Below are positions 52,123 through 64,000 of a stretch of DNA of 64,000 nt, piece by piece. The notes under the pieces were generated by a model, which was not told the DNA's origin, searched no databases, and saw only the letters and a program-made list of their open reading frames with translations. The number at the start of each line of letters is the position of its first letter. Positions within the stretch are counted from its first letter, which is position 1. Source of the DNA: Rotaria socialis (taxonomy: Eukaryota; Rotifera; Eurotatoria; Philodinida; Philodinidae); the NCBI GenBank assembly GCA_905331475.1, contig CAJNYU010002385.1, positions 62,001-126,000 of the forward strand, read 5' to 3'. The position numbers and the translations under genes are program-made.

Positions 52123-54162
52123 TATCTGAAATTCAAATAATTTTCTTAATAATAATATATTCATCATTTTCATTTGTTTATATCAAAGATCTATTATGAA
52201 TCAATATGTGATAGAGTATCCATGACTTTTCAACTTGATTACATTCTAAATTATGTTTGAATACAAATAATTATTAGTTAAATTTTTCACCTAAATAACT
52301 TCCAAAAGAAAAATCATAATAGCATTTTAACACAAATCTAGACAATGCCTACCTATGTAAAAGAAATATATCAACTCAAAAACATTTTTTCATTGAAAAA
52401 ACAATCATTATTAAAAATAGTTTGCATGGTAGAGTAAATCATATTTTTTTAATATTGCTACTGTGTTATTATAGGAATTAGAATAAAGTAACATTGATTG
52501 ATAGATCATTTAAGAAAACTGTTGTTCTCATTATTGATGATAGTTTCTTTGAAAAATTTGGAAATCATTTGTAATAATTTATCTTGTCAAAAATGTTATC
52601 GAACTCATTCGATCAGTCTTGATAAGATACCCTATTTTATTGGAACATATATATATATATATATATCAATCTGAAATGATCGATTTTGATTTGATCAGTT
52701 AATTCAAGACAGATTCTGATCTAAAACATTCGTGTCACTTGTGACTGTAGAAGTTAAAATGAAATACTCATTTATAAGTATTTGCTTATTTGGAAAGTGC
52801 TTAATTAGATGAAGTTTTTTAATATGTTGAAGGATAGATACATTCATGAATTTGAATAGTTTTTGAATAAACAATGAAATGATCCTATATAAATTGTTTT
52901 TGTATTCACATATCAAGTGCTTGATTCAAGTGTTGTCTTACAAAGAAGTCGTTTAAGCTTTGAAAAGAAGAATATCGAGTTTTGGCAAGTATCAGCAATT
53001 AGTATCTGATATAATGAATACAAGTTCTCTGCTAGCTCAACTAATGTTGGTGAAAAAGAGGATCGCCTGTTCGAGCTTAACTTTCACTATTGAAAGTTTA
53101 CACTTGTAAAATATATTTCACTCAAATAATTAATCAAGCTTAGCTCTTCTTTCAATAAAATATCATCTAACATTTTCAGTTAAATAAGATATACGTATAT
53201 TCATCACCACTACTACTACTACTACTACTAATAATAATAATAATATAATTATCCATCCATCACAATTCACATGATATCTTGACACATAATAAAGAACCAA
53301 ATGTGAAATAATCTCATGCTGAAACACTACTTAAAGATTTTAGTAACGACTTATAGTATGTAAAAATACTCTCTTGATAAATATTATTCATTGAAGTTTC
53401 ACCTTATTTCGATCGATATCCTTTTGTACATAATATAAATAAATTTTAAATGATTTTCTAATAAATTCACTATTCATGCATATTGAATTAATGCTGCAAT
53501 TGTTATTGACAGATTTTTTAATTTGATGATCATCTTATTTATTAGACTAGTAACTTACACGTTGGATACATTAAAATTGAGATAATGAAATGATTTCATT
53601 TGAGCATAATGGATTCTTTTCCATTCACTCTTGTATAGAAATTCATAACAAAAAAGATTGATTTCGCATGTAAATAATATTTGAATTGCTCTACTCACAC
53701 TAAAAAGATCATAGAAAACGATTTGATTGATTGAAAATGAAGAAAACCATGTTCTTTCAGTTGATATCAGTCGATTATGTATTCAGCGAGAGAGATAGAT
53801 AGACAGACAGAGTGAGCATCAATATAATTGGTTCAACATAACCATTCACATAATTTTTCAACCTCCTCAAATCGCTTTACATTTTATGAACATAACATCT
53901 ACAGTGTGATAATTGAAATGAATGACATTGAATCTTTCTTTCCAATCAAAAATTATTAAAAAAAGTTGATATTTTCAACAAAAAACATTTCGATTGGTTC
54001 ATCAGAAGTCGCATCGATACCGTGAAACAAAGAGAACAACTGAAAATGAAAGATATTCTGTTGATTCGACTTAACTATATAAATTGGCGTGTTTAATTGT
54101 GTAGATTTAATGCAAAAGATTCATTTTCCATTTAGAAATCTTATTTTCATTAGGTACCTTCA
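52123..54162. promoter_or_regulatory. Divergent intergenic region between APIP and the SR-protein gene
   Basis: About 2 kb between divergent starts, presumably with both promoters. Simple repeats are present: a TA run near 52648-52666, and ACT then AAT trinucleotide runs near 53207-53245. No gene-like frame and no recognisable core promoter was found. Confidence 0.4.
53207..53245. repeat. ACT/AAT trinucleotide microsatellite
   Basis: About eight ACT units followed by several AAT units. Simple tandem repeat in an intergenic region. Confidence 0.75.
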
Positions 54163-55953
54163 ATGGGTCGGCATCGCTCAGATTCACGTTCTCGATCAGT
54201 ATCTTCAAGTTCGTCGTAAGTTCTATTGAATTTTTAAAAAGAAGCAACAGTTTATTTGGTATGTATATGTTTTACTCATTACTGAAGTGGCCGTGGTACA
54301 CAATCATCAAAATGGAATGGTGAAACAGGCTATCGTGTTCATATATCGGATTTAGCAGCTGGTGTTTCACGTAAAGAAGTTGAAAGAGTATTTGGAAAAT
54401 ATGGAACTGTTAATGAAGTCTGTTTATTTTATTTTCATTATTGATTAATAATTATGTTCTTTTCTAGGTATGGGTAGCAACAAATCCACCTTGTTTTGCT
54501 TTTGTTAATTTTAAACATCGTTCGGATGCAGATAAAGCTATTCGAGAAGTTGATGGAAAGTAAGATCAAAGTAGTTATTTAATTATTTATAACTAATTAT
54601 TATATTAGAATAATCGGTTCTACTCGTGTTGGTGTAAGTTGGGCACGAACTCGTACTTATGGTGGCCGAAATCGTGGAGGCCGTGGTTACTCATATCGGC
54701 ATAGTGGTAGTCGTCGTCGATCAAGGTAAAATTCATATTTATCTAAGATTTATTTTTAATCGCTGCTCCCATGATGATATTTCTTTTTGTCTCTTCATGT
54801 CGGTGCTGAAAGGCATAGTCGAAAGTGAATTTTATTTCGTTAGATTAAATAATAATGTCCGCTTAATTTTGATTCTAGTAGCTTCACGGGTTTTCGAATG
54901 GTCTTTAATGATGATTTGTTGGTTTTTTCATTCTAACAATTTGTATGTAGTCGAGCCTGATAAGACGATTGGCCATTTGTTTTTTTTCTTTTTGGTTAAA
55001 AAATTACTGAATAAAATAGTGTTGATATTTGTTTGGATCTTCTCGGCTTCTGGGCAATTGTGCTCGGCCAAAACAGATATCGATGGAAAGTTGCGACTCA
55101 TTCATTACGTGTGAACTAATATTTTGTATTTTATCCAATTTAATAGAAGTCGTTCAAGAAGTGGTTCACGTCATAGACGACATCGATCGAGATCACGGTC
55201 AAGTTCACGAGGTATATTTAATGTTTTTTTTTTAATATTTGTTCCTTTAATATGTATAATTTTTGCTTTAGAACGTTCTCGTCGTCACAGTGGCTCACCA
55301 CGAGATCGTAAACGTGTAATTCGTTCAAATGATCGACAAGAATCAAGATCGTCTCGATCAATATCACGTTCTCGATCACGATCACGTTCACGTTCATCAG
55401 CAAGACAAAAACCACCGAGAAATGCTAATGGGTAAGAGAAAAGTTAAACAAATTATTCTTGAAATGTACACGAAAGAAAGTATCAAATATAGAAGAATGA
55501 GTATTTTTTCAATCATATCTTTACTGAAATATTCATGTTTAAAGTAGTGAATAATTTATAGAACGAAGCAATCTTTTCCTGTTACTCGTTGTGTCAACAG
55601 CGTTCATTATTTCAACATAAAATGAATTGAATAGTATTTTAGATGAATTCATAGAACTATGACATTCGCAAATCATTCCTATTTGATTATAAAATTGGAA
55701 CATAATTTCTCATTTTTGTTTAGACGAAGTCGATCTCGTAGTTCAAGTGTTGATGATTGTCATGATAAAAGATTAGCTGGATCATCAGCAACAGCTGCTA
55801 AGATTGATGGAAATAATAGTTATGAGTAAGTAAAAAAAATGAGCTACTATTTTTCAAGATCATTGATTAGATTGGTGCTTGTCTGTCTACTATTTTTTTT
55901 ATTTTGATATTTTTCTATTTAGTCGATCCCCGATTGTTGCCGGTGGTGATTAG
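54163..55953 (+). CDS. SR splicing factor, SRSF3/SRSF7-like
   Basis: Exons 54163-54215, 54288-54417, 54468-54559, 54609-54725, 55147-55211, 55272-55431, 55724-55825 and 55923-55953 give 249 residues. After a short Arg/Ser start ([12 protein letters not shown]), an RRM covers about residues 32-107. RNP2-like VHISDLAA and RNP1-like CFAFVNFK are visible, with VWVATNPP preceding RNP1 as in SRSF3 (VWVARNPP). The tail is a long RS domain with many RS and SR dipeptides, broken by an acidic Asp/His patch. These proteins bind exonic enhancers and promote splice-site choice in the nucleus, controlled by phosphorylation of the RS tail. The 421-bp intron 4 is far longer than its neighbours. An AATAAA signal is at 56076-56081. 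Confidence 0.9.
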
Positions 55954-56957
55954 ATCCTGATCATCAATCAAAAGACGTTTGATATCTATTTGTGTTGAAT
56001 AGTCATCCCTAAAAGTTTGTTGTCTCTATGTATGTTTGTGTTGAACTTCTATTGGTGTATTCTTTTTGAACTAAAAATAAAGCTCATCGTATGATGTTAA
56101 GTATATTTAAATTGGTAGAGGCTTCAATAGTTTGTGGAAATTTTTTGAGATACTATCAAGTAGTTATAGATGAGAAGTCTAATTATCTGTAAAAAAAAAC
56201 ATGATCGAAATCTCGGTAAGAGATTTTCATGAAATGTTACTATTCTGTACAGATTTTGTGTGACCTTTTCAATATATTTTTATTTCAATATTTATCTTGA
56301 AACAGCATATAAATATACATAAGAAACGTCCTAATATGTATCTTAATTATTTTTGTCACCCAGTACATGAATGAATTCTTTTGTCAAATGAATGGAAGAT
56401 TACTTATATTTTATCCTAAGTATCAAAGCTAGTACAATTTTTCTAGGAAACATCATCTAGTACTACTCAGCTTACCAAAAAGATGGAATAAAATAAAAAG
56501 AATTTTGCTTTCTAGCCATAAGAAATATTTTTCTACATGAAAGATGATTGAGTGCTAACTAATAATTTGATCAATAGACATTTCTTTAGTGATAAGGTTT
56601 GAATATTTGTAAAATTTTCTTTATTCGTAGTCTTAGTTGAACAAAATATCTTCAGTAAAGATAATGCGCAATAAAGAAAACCGACATTTGTCTAATTGGA
56701 AGTAGAGCATAATTCCAATCAGATACATTCTCAATAGCATTCAAATCTAAATCCTTTAAATATGAGTGTGATAGAATATTAGATATTCTTTATTCTTTTT
56801 GAGTAATCGAAAGATTTCATTGATACTTCTCTATATCTAAATAAATTAGTGGCACGAAATTCATCAACAATTTATTTAAAAAAAGAAGTAGTAATATGTC
56901 TCTGAATTCTATGCTATTTATGCTTGATTACTTATAAACCATATTACAATTCAATGG
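55954..56957. other. Intergenic region with SR-gene polyadenylation signal
   Basis: About 1 kb between convergent genes. The AATAAA at 56076-56081, about 125 bases after the SR stop codon, is a plausible polyadenylation signal. Nothing else was recognised. Confidence 0.6.
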
Positions 56958-58311
56958 TTATGATACATTCTGTTTTTTGTGTAAATCGTTGGTTCGTGCT
57001 TGAGATAGATTGCTTTTTAGTTGGTGAGAAGATTCGTCAGCTTTTCGTAATGATAAATCACTTGTTCTTGGTATTTGTTGTTGTGTTTCTATTAGTTTTT
57101 CCCACATATTTTTATATTTTGTATGTATTTCTTCAGTACTATGTTTTCGATCAGATTCAATACGTGATAAATTATTTTGTGTTTTCATTGTTTTGCCTTC
57201 ATAGCTCACAGTTGACATAAAAGGTTTTATTTTGTTATCATGAACTCTGAAATGTTTTATTGGTTCAATTATTTGTTTAGAAAGTGGACTTGTAGAAATA
57301 TATTTTTTTCTCCTGTGAGTTCGATCTTTATTATGAGACGCTTTTGAGTTCATTTTTTGAGTATCTTTACCTTGTTTTAATAATCTAAAACAATCACTAT
57401 CTGGTTCAGTGAAATCGATAGCTTGAAAACCTTTATAATCAATTTTGTCTATATTGGCATGAACATTTATGAGCACACGACACGTATTAATCATATTTAA
57501 TTTTACAGCTAGCATTAATGGTGTACGTCGAGCAGTATTTTCGGCATTAACATCGCAACCTTTATCAATTAATTTTTCTAACAAAGAAATCCGTTCATCA
57601 TTGTCTTTATTATGGCAAAAGCAATGTAATAAGGTATTCTTTTCATTATTTACGACAGAACGACACGGTGCACCAGCATTTTCCAATAGATCAAACATTT
57701 CTTCATCACCATTTGTTATAGACAAATGCACACTAAATAAAATAGAAGTTTTCTGTTCAACATGAATGAAAGAAAATAAATGCGTACGGTCGATTTTCAA
57801 ATAATTTTTCTACATAGTTTACATTTGCTTGTCTCTCAATAAATAAGGTTGCTATTGGTAGATTGCTTGTTCTTACAGCTATCATTAAAGGTGTTTCTGT
57901 AATGACATAACTATGGCCATCTTCATCTGCATACTTATAAATTGAAGGTTGATCGACGTAAGCTCCATGGTCTAATAAAATATTAGCCATTTCAAGCGCA
58001 ATTCGTGCTTCATGTAATCGATCATTTTCATAGACTGTTGCAGCTAATAAACCGAGTGGTGTTTGAAAAGTAAGAGAATTTGGTTGATCAGGAGATGCAC
58101 CTTGCTCAAGTAATAAACGAACAGTTGATGACGATGTATACTTCATTGCCAATAATAGTGGTGTATTTCCTTGCACATCCAATTCTTTATGAATATAATC
58201 TCCATTCACATTCAAAATACGACAAATACGATTTGTATTGTTAGCTAATATAGCAGCACGAAATGCAGATAAAGATGTTTTAAATAAATATGATAACAAT
58301 ATTTTCAACAT
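56958..58311 (-). CDS. Ankyrin-repeat protein
   Basis: Exons 58311-57823 and 57752-56958 give 427 residues; the donor at AAT|GTAAAC is chosen because it alone keeps phase with the downstream frame. Ankyrin units are clear: GNTPLLLAMKYTSSSTVRLL, ANILLDHGAYVD, TPLMIAVRTSNLPIATLFIE, NTLLHCFCHNKDNDERI, and RTPLMLAVKLNMINTCRVLI. About six or seven repeats span residues of about 15-290. The C-terminal 130 residues are charged and Lys/Ser-rich without repeats and have no recognised domain. Ankyrin repeats bind other proteins; the partner is unknown. There is no signal peptide or death/SOCS box that I can see. The first 15 residues are hydrophobic, so the true start might lie in an upstream exon. Confidence 0.75.
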
Positions 58312-59449
58312 GAAAGCAATACTATCGTAAAAATAAATGTGAGTAATTATTCAGAATGTTTGATAAACAAATGCATACGACGGCGCTTGGACAGATAAAT
58401 TGACTATTTCTTTTTGTCTTTATACATACGCAAATAAGTAACAATAGAATAACGATAGCTCGATAAAATGATCACAGGTAACAAAAATTAAAGAATCGTA
58501 TAGTAACTTTACAGGAGATAAACGTATATTCGTTTAATGTAAATTAATGCTATGAAATATTTTCTTTAATTAAAGGCGACAAAATAATTTCTTATTTAAC
58601 AATATTCATAAGAACTGTCACAACCTACCGTGAATAATTTCGTTTTCGTGCTAATTGTAGGTTGGCCTTGTTTGAATTATAATTAATGATTTGAGCTCGG
58701 TATTTCGTAATTGATAAGAAAACAAATATGGACAAACCTGTAGATAATGACTTGTGAAAAAGATAGGAAGAACATCGTGTATGTATTGAATCGATTGGCG
58801 CAGTTCGATGATTGGAAAAAATGATTGAATCTAGTCATTTATTTGTCCTATGGGTTTCTTGCTCGACAGTATGATCTATGAAGCATAGCATTCAAAAACA
58901 AAAAAGATAATGTACATCGGATTGTATAAAATCATATCTTTTAACATAATAATATGAACATATTGTAAAAATAAAAGTTCCGCTTTTCATAGGTACTCTT
59001 TCATGAAAACTCTTCGAGAGATCTGTATATATATGATTTATTCGTTTCTACAAGGCAATGTATTACGATACGAGCATTGACCTCATTATTTGCACGCATT
59101 CAGTGAATGATTTCTAACTATTATTGTGTCAAAATAGACTATTATTTTGTAGTCATCAATCAAGAACAACAACATATCTCGGCCGTCAATGAGAAAACTG
59201 AAGAATGTTACCAGTTTTATCTTAAAAAAACATGAATATATTGAATCAAAGTGTGATAGTTTAGTAATAATTTCAAAACATGAATTGCCTCATAACTTTG
59301 TTTTTTTTACATTTCTGTGTACGATGTATTATTTTCATTCGATGAAATAAATTTGTGTGCCTTAAACGATACAAAATTAGATACTGAATATTTTTTTATG
59401 TAGATGAAAATCAATTGATCAGTTTGACAGAATCATATTTTTATTGTTG

Positions 59450-59987
59450 CCCTAGTCAACTCTTCCCTAAAAAGTTCCCCGGGAGTCCCCTGTAAAACTC
59501 TCTGGTGATTCATGACAGGAAGTTCCCAGAAACGATCAGACCTTTCACGAAGAGTTTAGCGATTTCTCAGGAGTTTCTAAGTCATTTACCTTTTGTTACC
59601 TGCTTGTGAACCGACACCAATTTTTTTTCAATCTCTCTCTTTCTACGAAGATCTTCTACCTAATACATTTAGTAGACGTTGACTCAGTGGACAACTCCTG
59701 CGATTGTTAAATCGCCTCAAAATGATGAGCTATCACTGAGACGACATTGGTAGAAGTCCAAACGATATTTAACACTTGAACAAAACTGGATGTTAAAATT
59801 ATTTCTTCTACATTTTGAGTTTCTTATATACCTTCAAAAGCGCAAAAGAAAACGGCGAATACATTCCTACACGCCCTGATAAATGCTTCAGATACTTCCT
59901 AGTGACTTCCCAGTGAGCTTTTTATTTTTACTGCTCTGTAAAATTCTGGGACTCCCCGGTGATTCTGCGAGGGAGAGTCAATTAGGG
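59450..59987. repeat. MITE-like inverted-repeat element, about 538 bp
   Basis: The segment begins CCCTAGTCAACTCTTCCCT and ends with a diverged reverse complement (AGGGAGAGTCAATTAGGG). Both ends also share CCGGGGAGTCCC-type blocks about 30 bases inside. Several internal copies of AGTTCCC or ACTTCCC occur. GC content is higher than the flanks and there is no open frame. The terminal repeats are imperfect, so it is an older non-autonomous element. No certain target duplication was found. Confidence 0.55.
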
Positions 59988-61622
59988 TGTCAATTAATCA
60001 AAAGAACAATTATATTCGTATCATTAATAGATAGATTACTTGCATCAATTTAATTTAGATTGAAGCCTATCTGAGTTAATAGATCTCATTTACATTTATC
60101 AGACTAGTTCCAGAGAATTCCGAAATCCATCAAACAAACAAAAAATCAGTTATTATTCAAATAGATAAGTGAAAATAGTTCATATGCACACAGAACTCTA
60201 TAGGAAACTTCATTTATTTTGTATGAAGAAACAATTCACATTTTAATACCACAATAATAACATTTATTTTTCATTAACGAAATTATTTAATCCATATTGG
60301 TAGGATTACAGACAACTTTATTGAAACTATTTGTTTATGTATTAAAGCATTAGAAAAAAATGATCAGAATCTGACATGTTCAATAATGAACAAGAAAACC
60401 TTAAGACATCAGCACACAGAATTAATGCTATCTGATTTTCAATTGAAACTAATCATCATGGTTATAAGAAAGAAAATTGAAAATTCATTTTTTTCACAGA
60501 TTAGACAATCCGACTTGGAAACAAAATCCAGTTCTTCATTCAACAGCATTAAGTAACAATATTTATAATGAACACATAAAGAAAAATCAACATATAATGA
60601 AAAATGAAAATTGAAATTCAGATAAATGTTTAAATCAAAAGAATGTTATTAATCAAAATTGAAAAATAGACACGTGATAATTGGCTAAAATATCGAGAAT
60701 TTTTTTTGTTTATTAAAAATATTAGCCTTCTGAGGTTTTACTTTATAACATGTGTTTTATTCACAATTTCGTTGAAAGAAGTATTGCGTTCTTAAATCTG
60801 ACCTTAATTGATAATTGTTCTACTTAACGAGGAAACTACTCAATAAAAAGTGCACTTCATTTCTTAAGCCTTCCAGGTTGACTTTGATTGATATTGACTA
60901 TCTGTAAGATTTCTGTGAATTGCAAAGCAATCAAAATTTTTGAGAGACTCCATCTAAGAGTCAATTTTTTCATATTTATTGTTTCTTGTGCAACTAATCT
61001 TAGATTTAATTGAAATGCATCATTTTAAAAGAATACTTGCTTATATCAATGGTTGTCACAAAAAAAAACTTAATAACTGACATAACTGTTAACCATTTGT
61101 TTATTAGTTGTTTAAATCATTCAATATTACTAATAAATTGCGTTCTTCCAAGTACTGTCGACATAATACCATTATAGAATTCCATTAAAATAACTAAGAA
61201 GAGCGTGGATGTAGTCGCTGGTGCAGAGATGACAGATACTCATAACCGCACCCACCAACACAAAACTATTATATTTTCGACTGAGACTAGCTTTCAGTTT
61301 TGCTTCCTTATCATTAAGTGATTCTCAACAGATATAGTAAAATTTGTGTTGCTTCTGTTTCAAATACTTTGTGAACGCAAGTGTGTTGCTTATCGTAGTA
61401 GCCGGATTACCAGTGTGAACATTTAGTGATGTTGAATATAATTTTAGACATTGGTATTGTTTGACCTTGAATAGGATGAGGTGAGGTAAGATAGTATACA
61501 TTGATGAGTAATTCATATCTAGATATATGTGTTTGCTATATTATTGAAAATGTGCTTATATGACAAAGAAACAATTTTGACTCAAGAAAAACACCAGATG
61601 TGCAATTTCACAAGCTATATAC

Positions 61623-61628
61623 TATAAA
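61623..61628 (+). promoter_or_regulatory. TATA box of the secreted-protein gene
   Basis: TATAAA followed by more A residues, 55 bases before the start codon at 61683. The position suits a TATA box with a short leader. It is the clearest core-promoter element in the window and hints at strong or inducible expression. Confidence 0.55.
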
Positions 61629-61682
61629 AAAGCCAAATGATTATCACAATATTCACTGAAATCAAATCATCAATAAAAAAAT

Positions 61683-62234
61683 ATGAACCTTATCACAATT
61701 GTTTCGTTATTCGTTTATGTAGCTGTTACTACATCAGTTATTCTTCCTGAATTACATGTTATCAAACGTATATCATTTAAATATCCATACAGTTGTCAAC
61801 CGGGCCCATTAAGTTATGAAGGTTGTGCTCTATTCATTACCGACTATGGTGTATCACGAAATATGCCTGATCTTTTATATAATGGTGCTTGTGGTTCTGA
61901 CAATACCTTTGATGTGATGTTATCTGGTGACAATTTTGGTATGTTAAGCGACTTAGGTGATGTGCCACTGGAAAATGTAACAGCATCAAAAGCTTTCAAT
62001 TACGAAAATATGGCTGGACAAGATAACCAATTCTTTAGCAACATCAACGTAGTCAAAGGGCATACCTATGCCGCACTTTTAGCTAAAGAAGAAATTCGAG
62101 CATTATTTGTGTTTCGTGTTGAAAGCTATGAAAAAAGTGGTCCCGCTACAATTGCTTATGCTGTTAAGCAATATGGTGTCGTTCAATCAGTTCAAGAAGC
62201 ACCTGGTTTTTCTTGGGTTGAACCAAATCATTGA
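61683..62234 (+). CDS. Small secreted protein of unknown family, intronless
   Basis: One uninterrupted frame of 183 codons. Residues 1-18 (MNLITIVSLFVYVAVTTS) are a typical signal peptide. The mature part has three cysteines (SCQPG, EGCAL, GACGSD) and ends EPNH, with no membrane segment or retention signal. There are repeated short beta-like stretches (NFGMLSDLGDVPLENVT, TYAALLAKEEIRALFVFRV). I do not recognise the family. The gene has a TATA box upstream and an AATAAA signal at 62305-62310. Lack of introns is unusual among the neighbours. An extracellular or venom/mucus-type role is possible, but nothing in the sequence shows it. Confidence 0.85.
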   Translation: MNLITIVSLFVYVAVTTSVILPELHVIKRISFKYPYSCQPGPLSYEGCALFITDYGVSRNMPDLLYNGACGSDNTFDVMLSGDNFGMLSDLGDVPLENVTASKAFNYENMAGQDNQFFSNINVVKGHTYAALLAKEEIRALFVFRVESYEKSGPATIAYAVKQYGVVQSVQEAPGFSWVEPNH

Positions 62235-64000
62235 GAAGAATTAAAATTATTCATGTCTGTCAATCTTTGAACAGAGTTCCTTATTACTCTTATGCATGTT
62301 TTTGAATAAACACCAAGTAAAAAAAGAGCATCATTCTCAAAGGTTTAAGGTCAAAAGAAGGAAATCATAAAACAGTGAAGAAGATTAAATCCAATGAACA
62401 ATTAAAATCTGATTTCATACTTCAGTATAAAGATTTTATTGTGAGAAGTTCCGATATTCAATCTATTTCAACAATAGAAAGCGATATTTGATCTTGCTGA
62501 AATTTATTTAAAATGCATTTAAGTGAAAGTTTTCAATAGATGATATTGCTATAAATAATAATTCTAATCAAAAATGAAAAAATGTAAATTAACAATTAAT
62601 TGAAATATAAACTATTTAAGAGTGGTGTTCTGAACAGTACATGTATCTTTTTTTCTTTTTTAAAATAATGAACAGGAGTCAGCTTGATCTATTTAAATAT
62701 GGCAGAAACAGCTGCTATTTCTAATGAACTGTAAGATTTTTCAATGTTTCTTTTTGTTGTTATATTTATGTGACTAAATCACTTTTGGATAATTTTGTTG
62801 CCACGTATTGTGTGCAAAAGCCAAGTTGCATACAAAATTTAGCCACTATTTTGTAAGATATCAATACTCTAGAATTCGAGCAACGTTTTTCTGCATATTG
62901 TTTCGACATTTTAGGATAGATTCAGTCAAGTGGCGTTTTGAAATTTTTTCTAAATCTAATCAGACAATATTTCTTTGTTTTAATGATACGAACCTGAAAA
63001 AAGTCAGAAAACTCAATTCATAAGAAACTTAAACACATCTAAATCTTCACATATTGATAGTCTTAATAATTATTGCATATATTCTTCTGGTTTTATCAGT
63101 GATCTAGTGCGTGAAAACTAACACGTTTATCTTTAAAATATGATTGCATTGTTCAAAATTACGATCATACTTTCTGATGAGAGCACAACATTTTAAATAG
63201 GCATTCGTATTCCAAGATGTTTTGATTATGAAAATTTCGCTTGAAAATAAGCGGAGAAATTTATTGTGAAAATTCAAAATTCATAGCTAAATGAGTAGAT
63301 TTTGCTGAAGTTGGGTACAGTGACGTGTTTGTTGTTGATTTTTCAATTAGTCTATAATCAAAAATTAGAAAAAAATCCTTTTGACACATTGACTCAATTT
63401 GAATATGTTCATTTTACTTCTTAAAAAATGTAAGATTATAAAAAGAAAATTCTAGTGAGTTTTTTAACAAAAAATGTCAATGTCAATCTATAGATTTTGA
63501 CCTATGAGATTTCAATAATTTTCAAAAGTCCAGCTTTTGTTTCACACAATTACTGCAATTGTACTTAATCATTGCTTATTAATCGGTAGTCGACATAAAA
63601 TTGCAAATTTATCAAATAAAGATAACATGGTATGAGGACAACGAGTGAATACTAATGAATTGATCTAGATGTAAACGCATCATTGTCTCCCAGTTATTAT
63701 CCATAATAAATATTTGATGATATTAGCAAATAAAGAGACGTGAAAATTCTGAAAATTTACTTTAGCTTACATTTCAAAAACAGCTTTTCTCTTTTGAACA
63801 TATATTTTTATAATAGTATAACCTGGATCTTGTAATTAAAATACATATATCGTTATTCTGGCCATTCAAAATTGCTCAAAATCGCATAAAAGAGTTAGAT
63901 GATAAAGAATATCACGCCATTTCTGGTGGATCATCTTTCATTTATTTAAACTTTCTTTAAAACCATATGATAATATTGTTAGTAAGCATACTTAAGGTTG
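62235..64000. other. Gene-free right end
   Basis: About 1.8 kb. It begins with the 3' end of the secreted-protein gene (AATAAA at 62305-62310). A short coding-like start at 62699-62730 (MAETAAISNE, then a GTAAGA donor) could be the first exon of a gene running off the window, but no second exon was found. Nothing else was recognised. Confidence 0.5.

Larger units (their letters stand above)
58312..61682. other. Long intergenic region
   Basis: About 3.4 kb without a gene. It holds the MITE-like repeat at 59450-59987 and, at its right end, the promoter of the secreted-protein gene (TATAAA at 61623-61628). Other open frames are short and not coding-like. Confidence 0.6.

Noticed and set aside
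54659-55114. 151-codon plus-strand frame over intron 4 of the SR gene
   Set aside because: It uses another frame of exon 4 and then intron sequence. The exon frame that continues the RRM and RS domain is clearly different.
62699-62730. Short ATG-initiated stretch MAETAAISNE followed by a GT donor
   Set aside because: Could be a first exon, but no in-phase downstream exon was found before the window ends, so it is not called as a gene.
1-64000. Search for CRISPR arrays, bacterial operons or phage genes
   Set aside because: All recognisable genes are eukaryotic and mostly spliced; no regularly spaced repeats or ribosome-binding-site-led operons were seen.

Overview
This window is animal nuclear DNA. 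It is AT-rich, with short spliced genes (introns mostly 45-100 bp, GT...AG) set in long AT-rich spacers. The best guess for the source is a bdelloid rotifer such as Rotaria or Adineta. That rests on an arginine ADP-ribosyltransferase fused to kinesin-light-chain-like TPRs (a large family in bdelloids), on compact introns, and on animal ciliary genes. The taxon is inferred, not proven. Nearly all genes are split, so the models here were built by joining reading frames at splice sites that keep phase; in the accepted models every junction was phase-checked.

Layout. 1-4.7 kb: no convincing gene, two repeat scars. 4.7-7.0 kb (+): single-pass receptor with lectin and CUB-like domains. 7.2-15.2 kb (-): two head-to-tail CFAP157-type ciliary coiled-coil genes. 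15.5-19.7 kb (+): DEAD-box helicase DDX18/Has1, divergent from the second CFAP157 copy. 21.6-24.0 kb (-): ART-TPR gene. 24.0-29.5 kb: gene-free, with a large inverted repeat. 29.5-34.5 kb (-): unrecognised coiled-coil gene with a 131-bp hAT-like MITE in its big intron. 35.4-42.5 kb (+): FHAD1, 26 exons. 43.8-45.2 kb (-): divergent hnRNP K-like KH protein. 46.3-46.7 kb: GC-rich repeat with an assembly gap. 47.0-48.0 kb (+): CYB5D1. 48.5-49.5 kb (+): tRNase Z-like hydrolase. 51.3-52.1 kb (-): APIP/MtnB. 54.2-56.0 kb (+): SRSF3/7-like SR protein. 57.0-58.3 kb (-): ankyrin-repeat protein. 59.4-60.0 kb: MITE-like repeat. 61.7-62.2 kb (+): intronless secreted protein with a TATA box. 62.2-64.0 kb: no gene seen.

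Themes. Four of the 14 protein genes are ciliary/axonemal or likely so (two CFAP157 copies, FHAD1, CYB5D1). Several neighbours are divergent pairs that could share promoters. RNA-processing genes (DDX18, tRNase Z-like, hnRNP K-like, SR protein) form a second group. I saw no CRISPR array, rRNA or tRNA gene. The least explained items are the ART whose expected catalytic glutamates are missing, the unrecognised coiled-coil protein, the intron-poor tRNase Z-like gene, and the 2.7-kb inverted-repeat structure.
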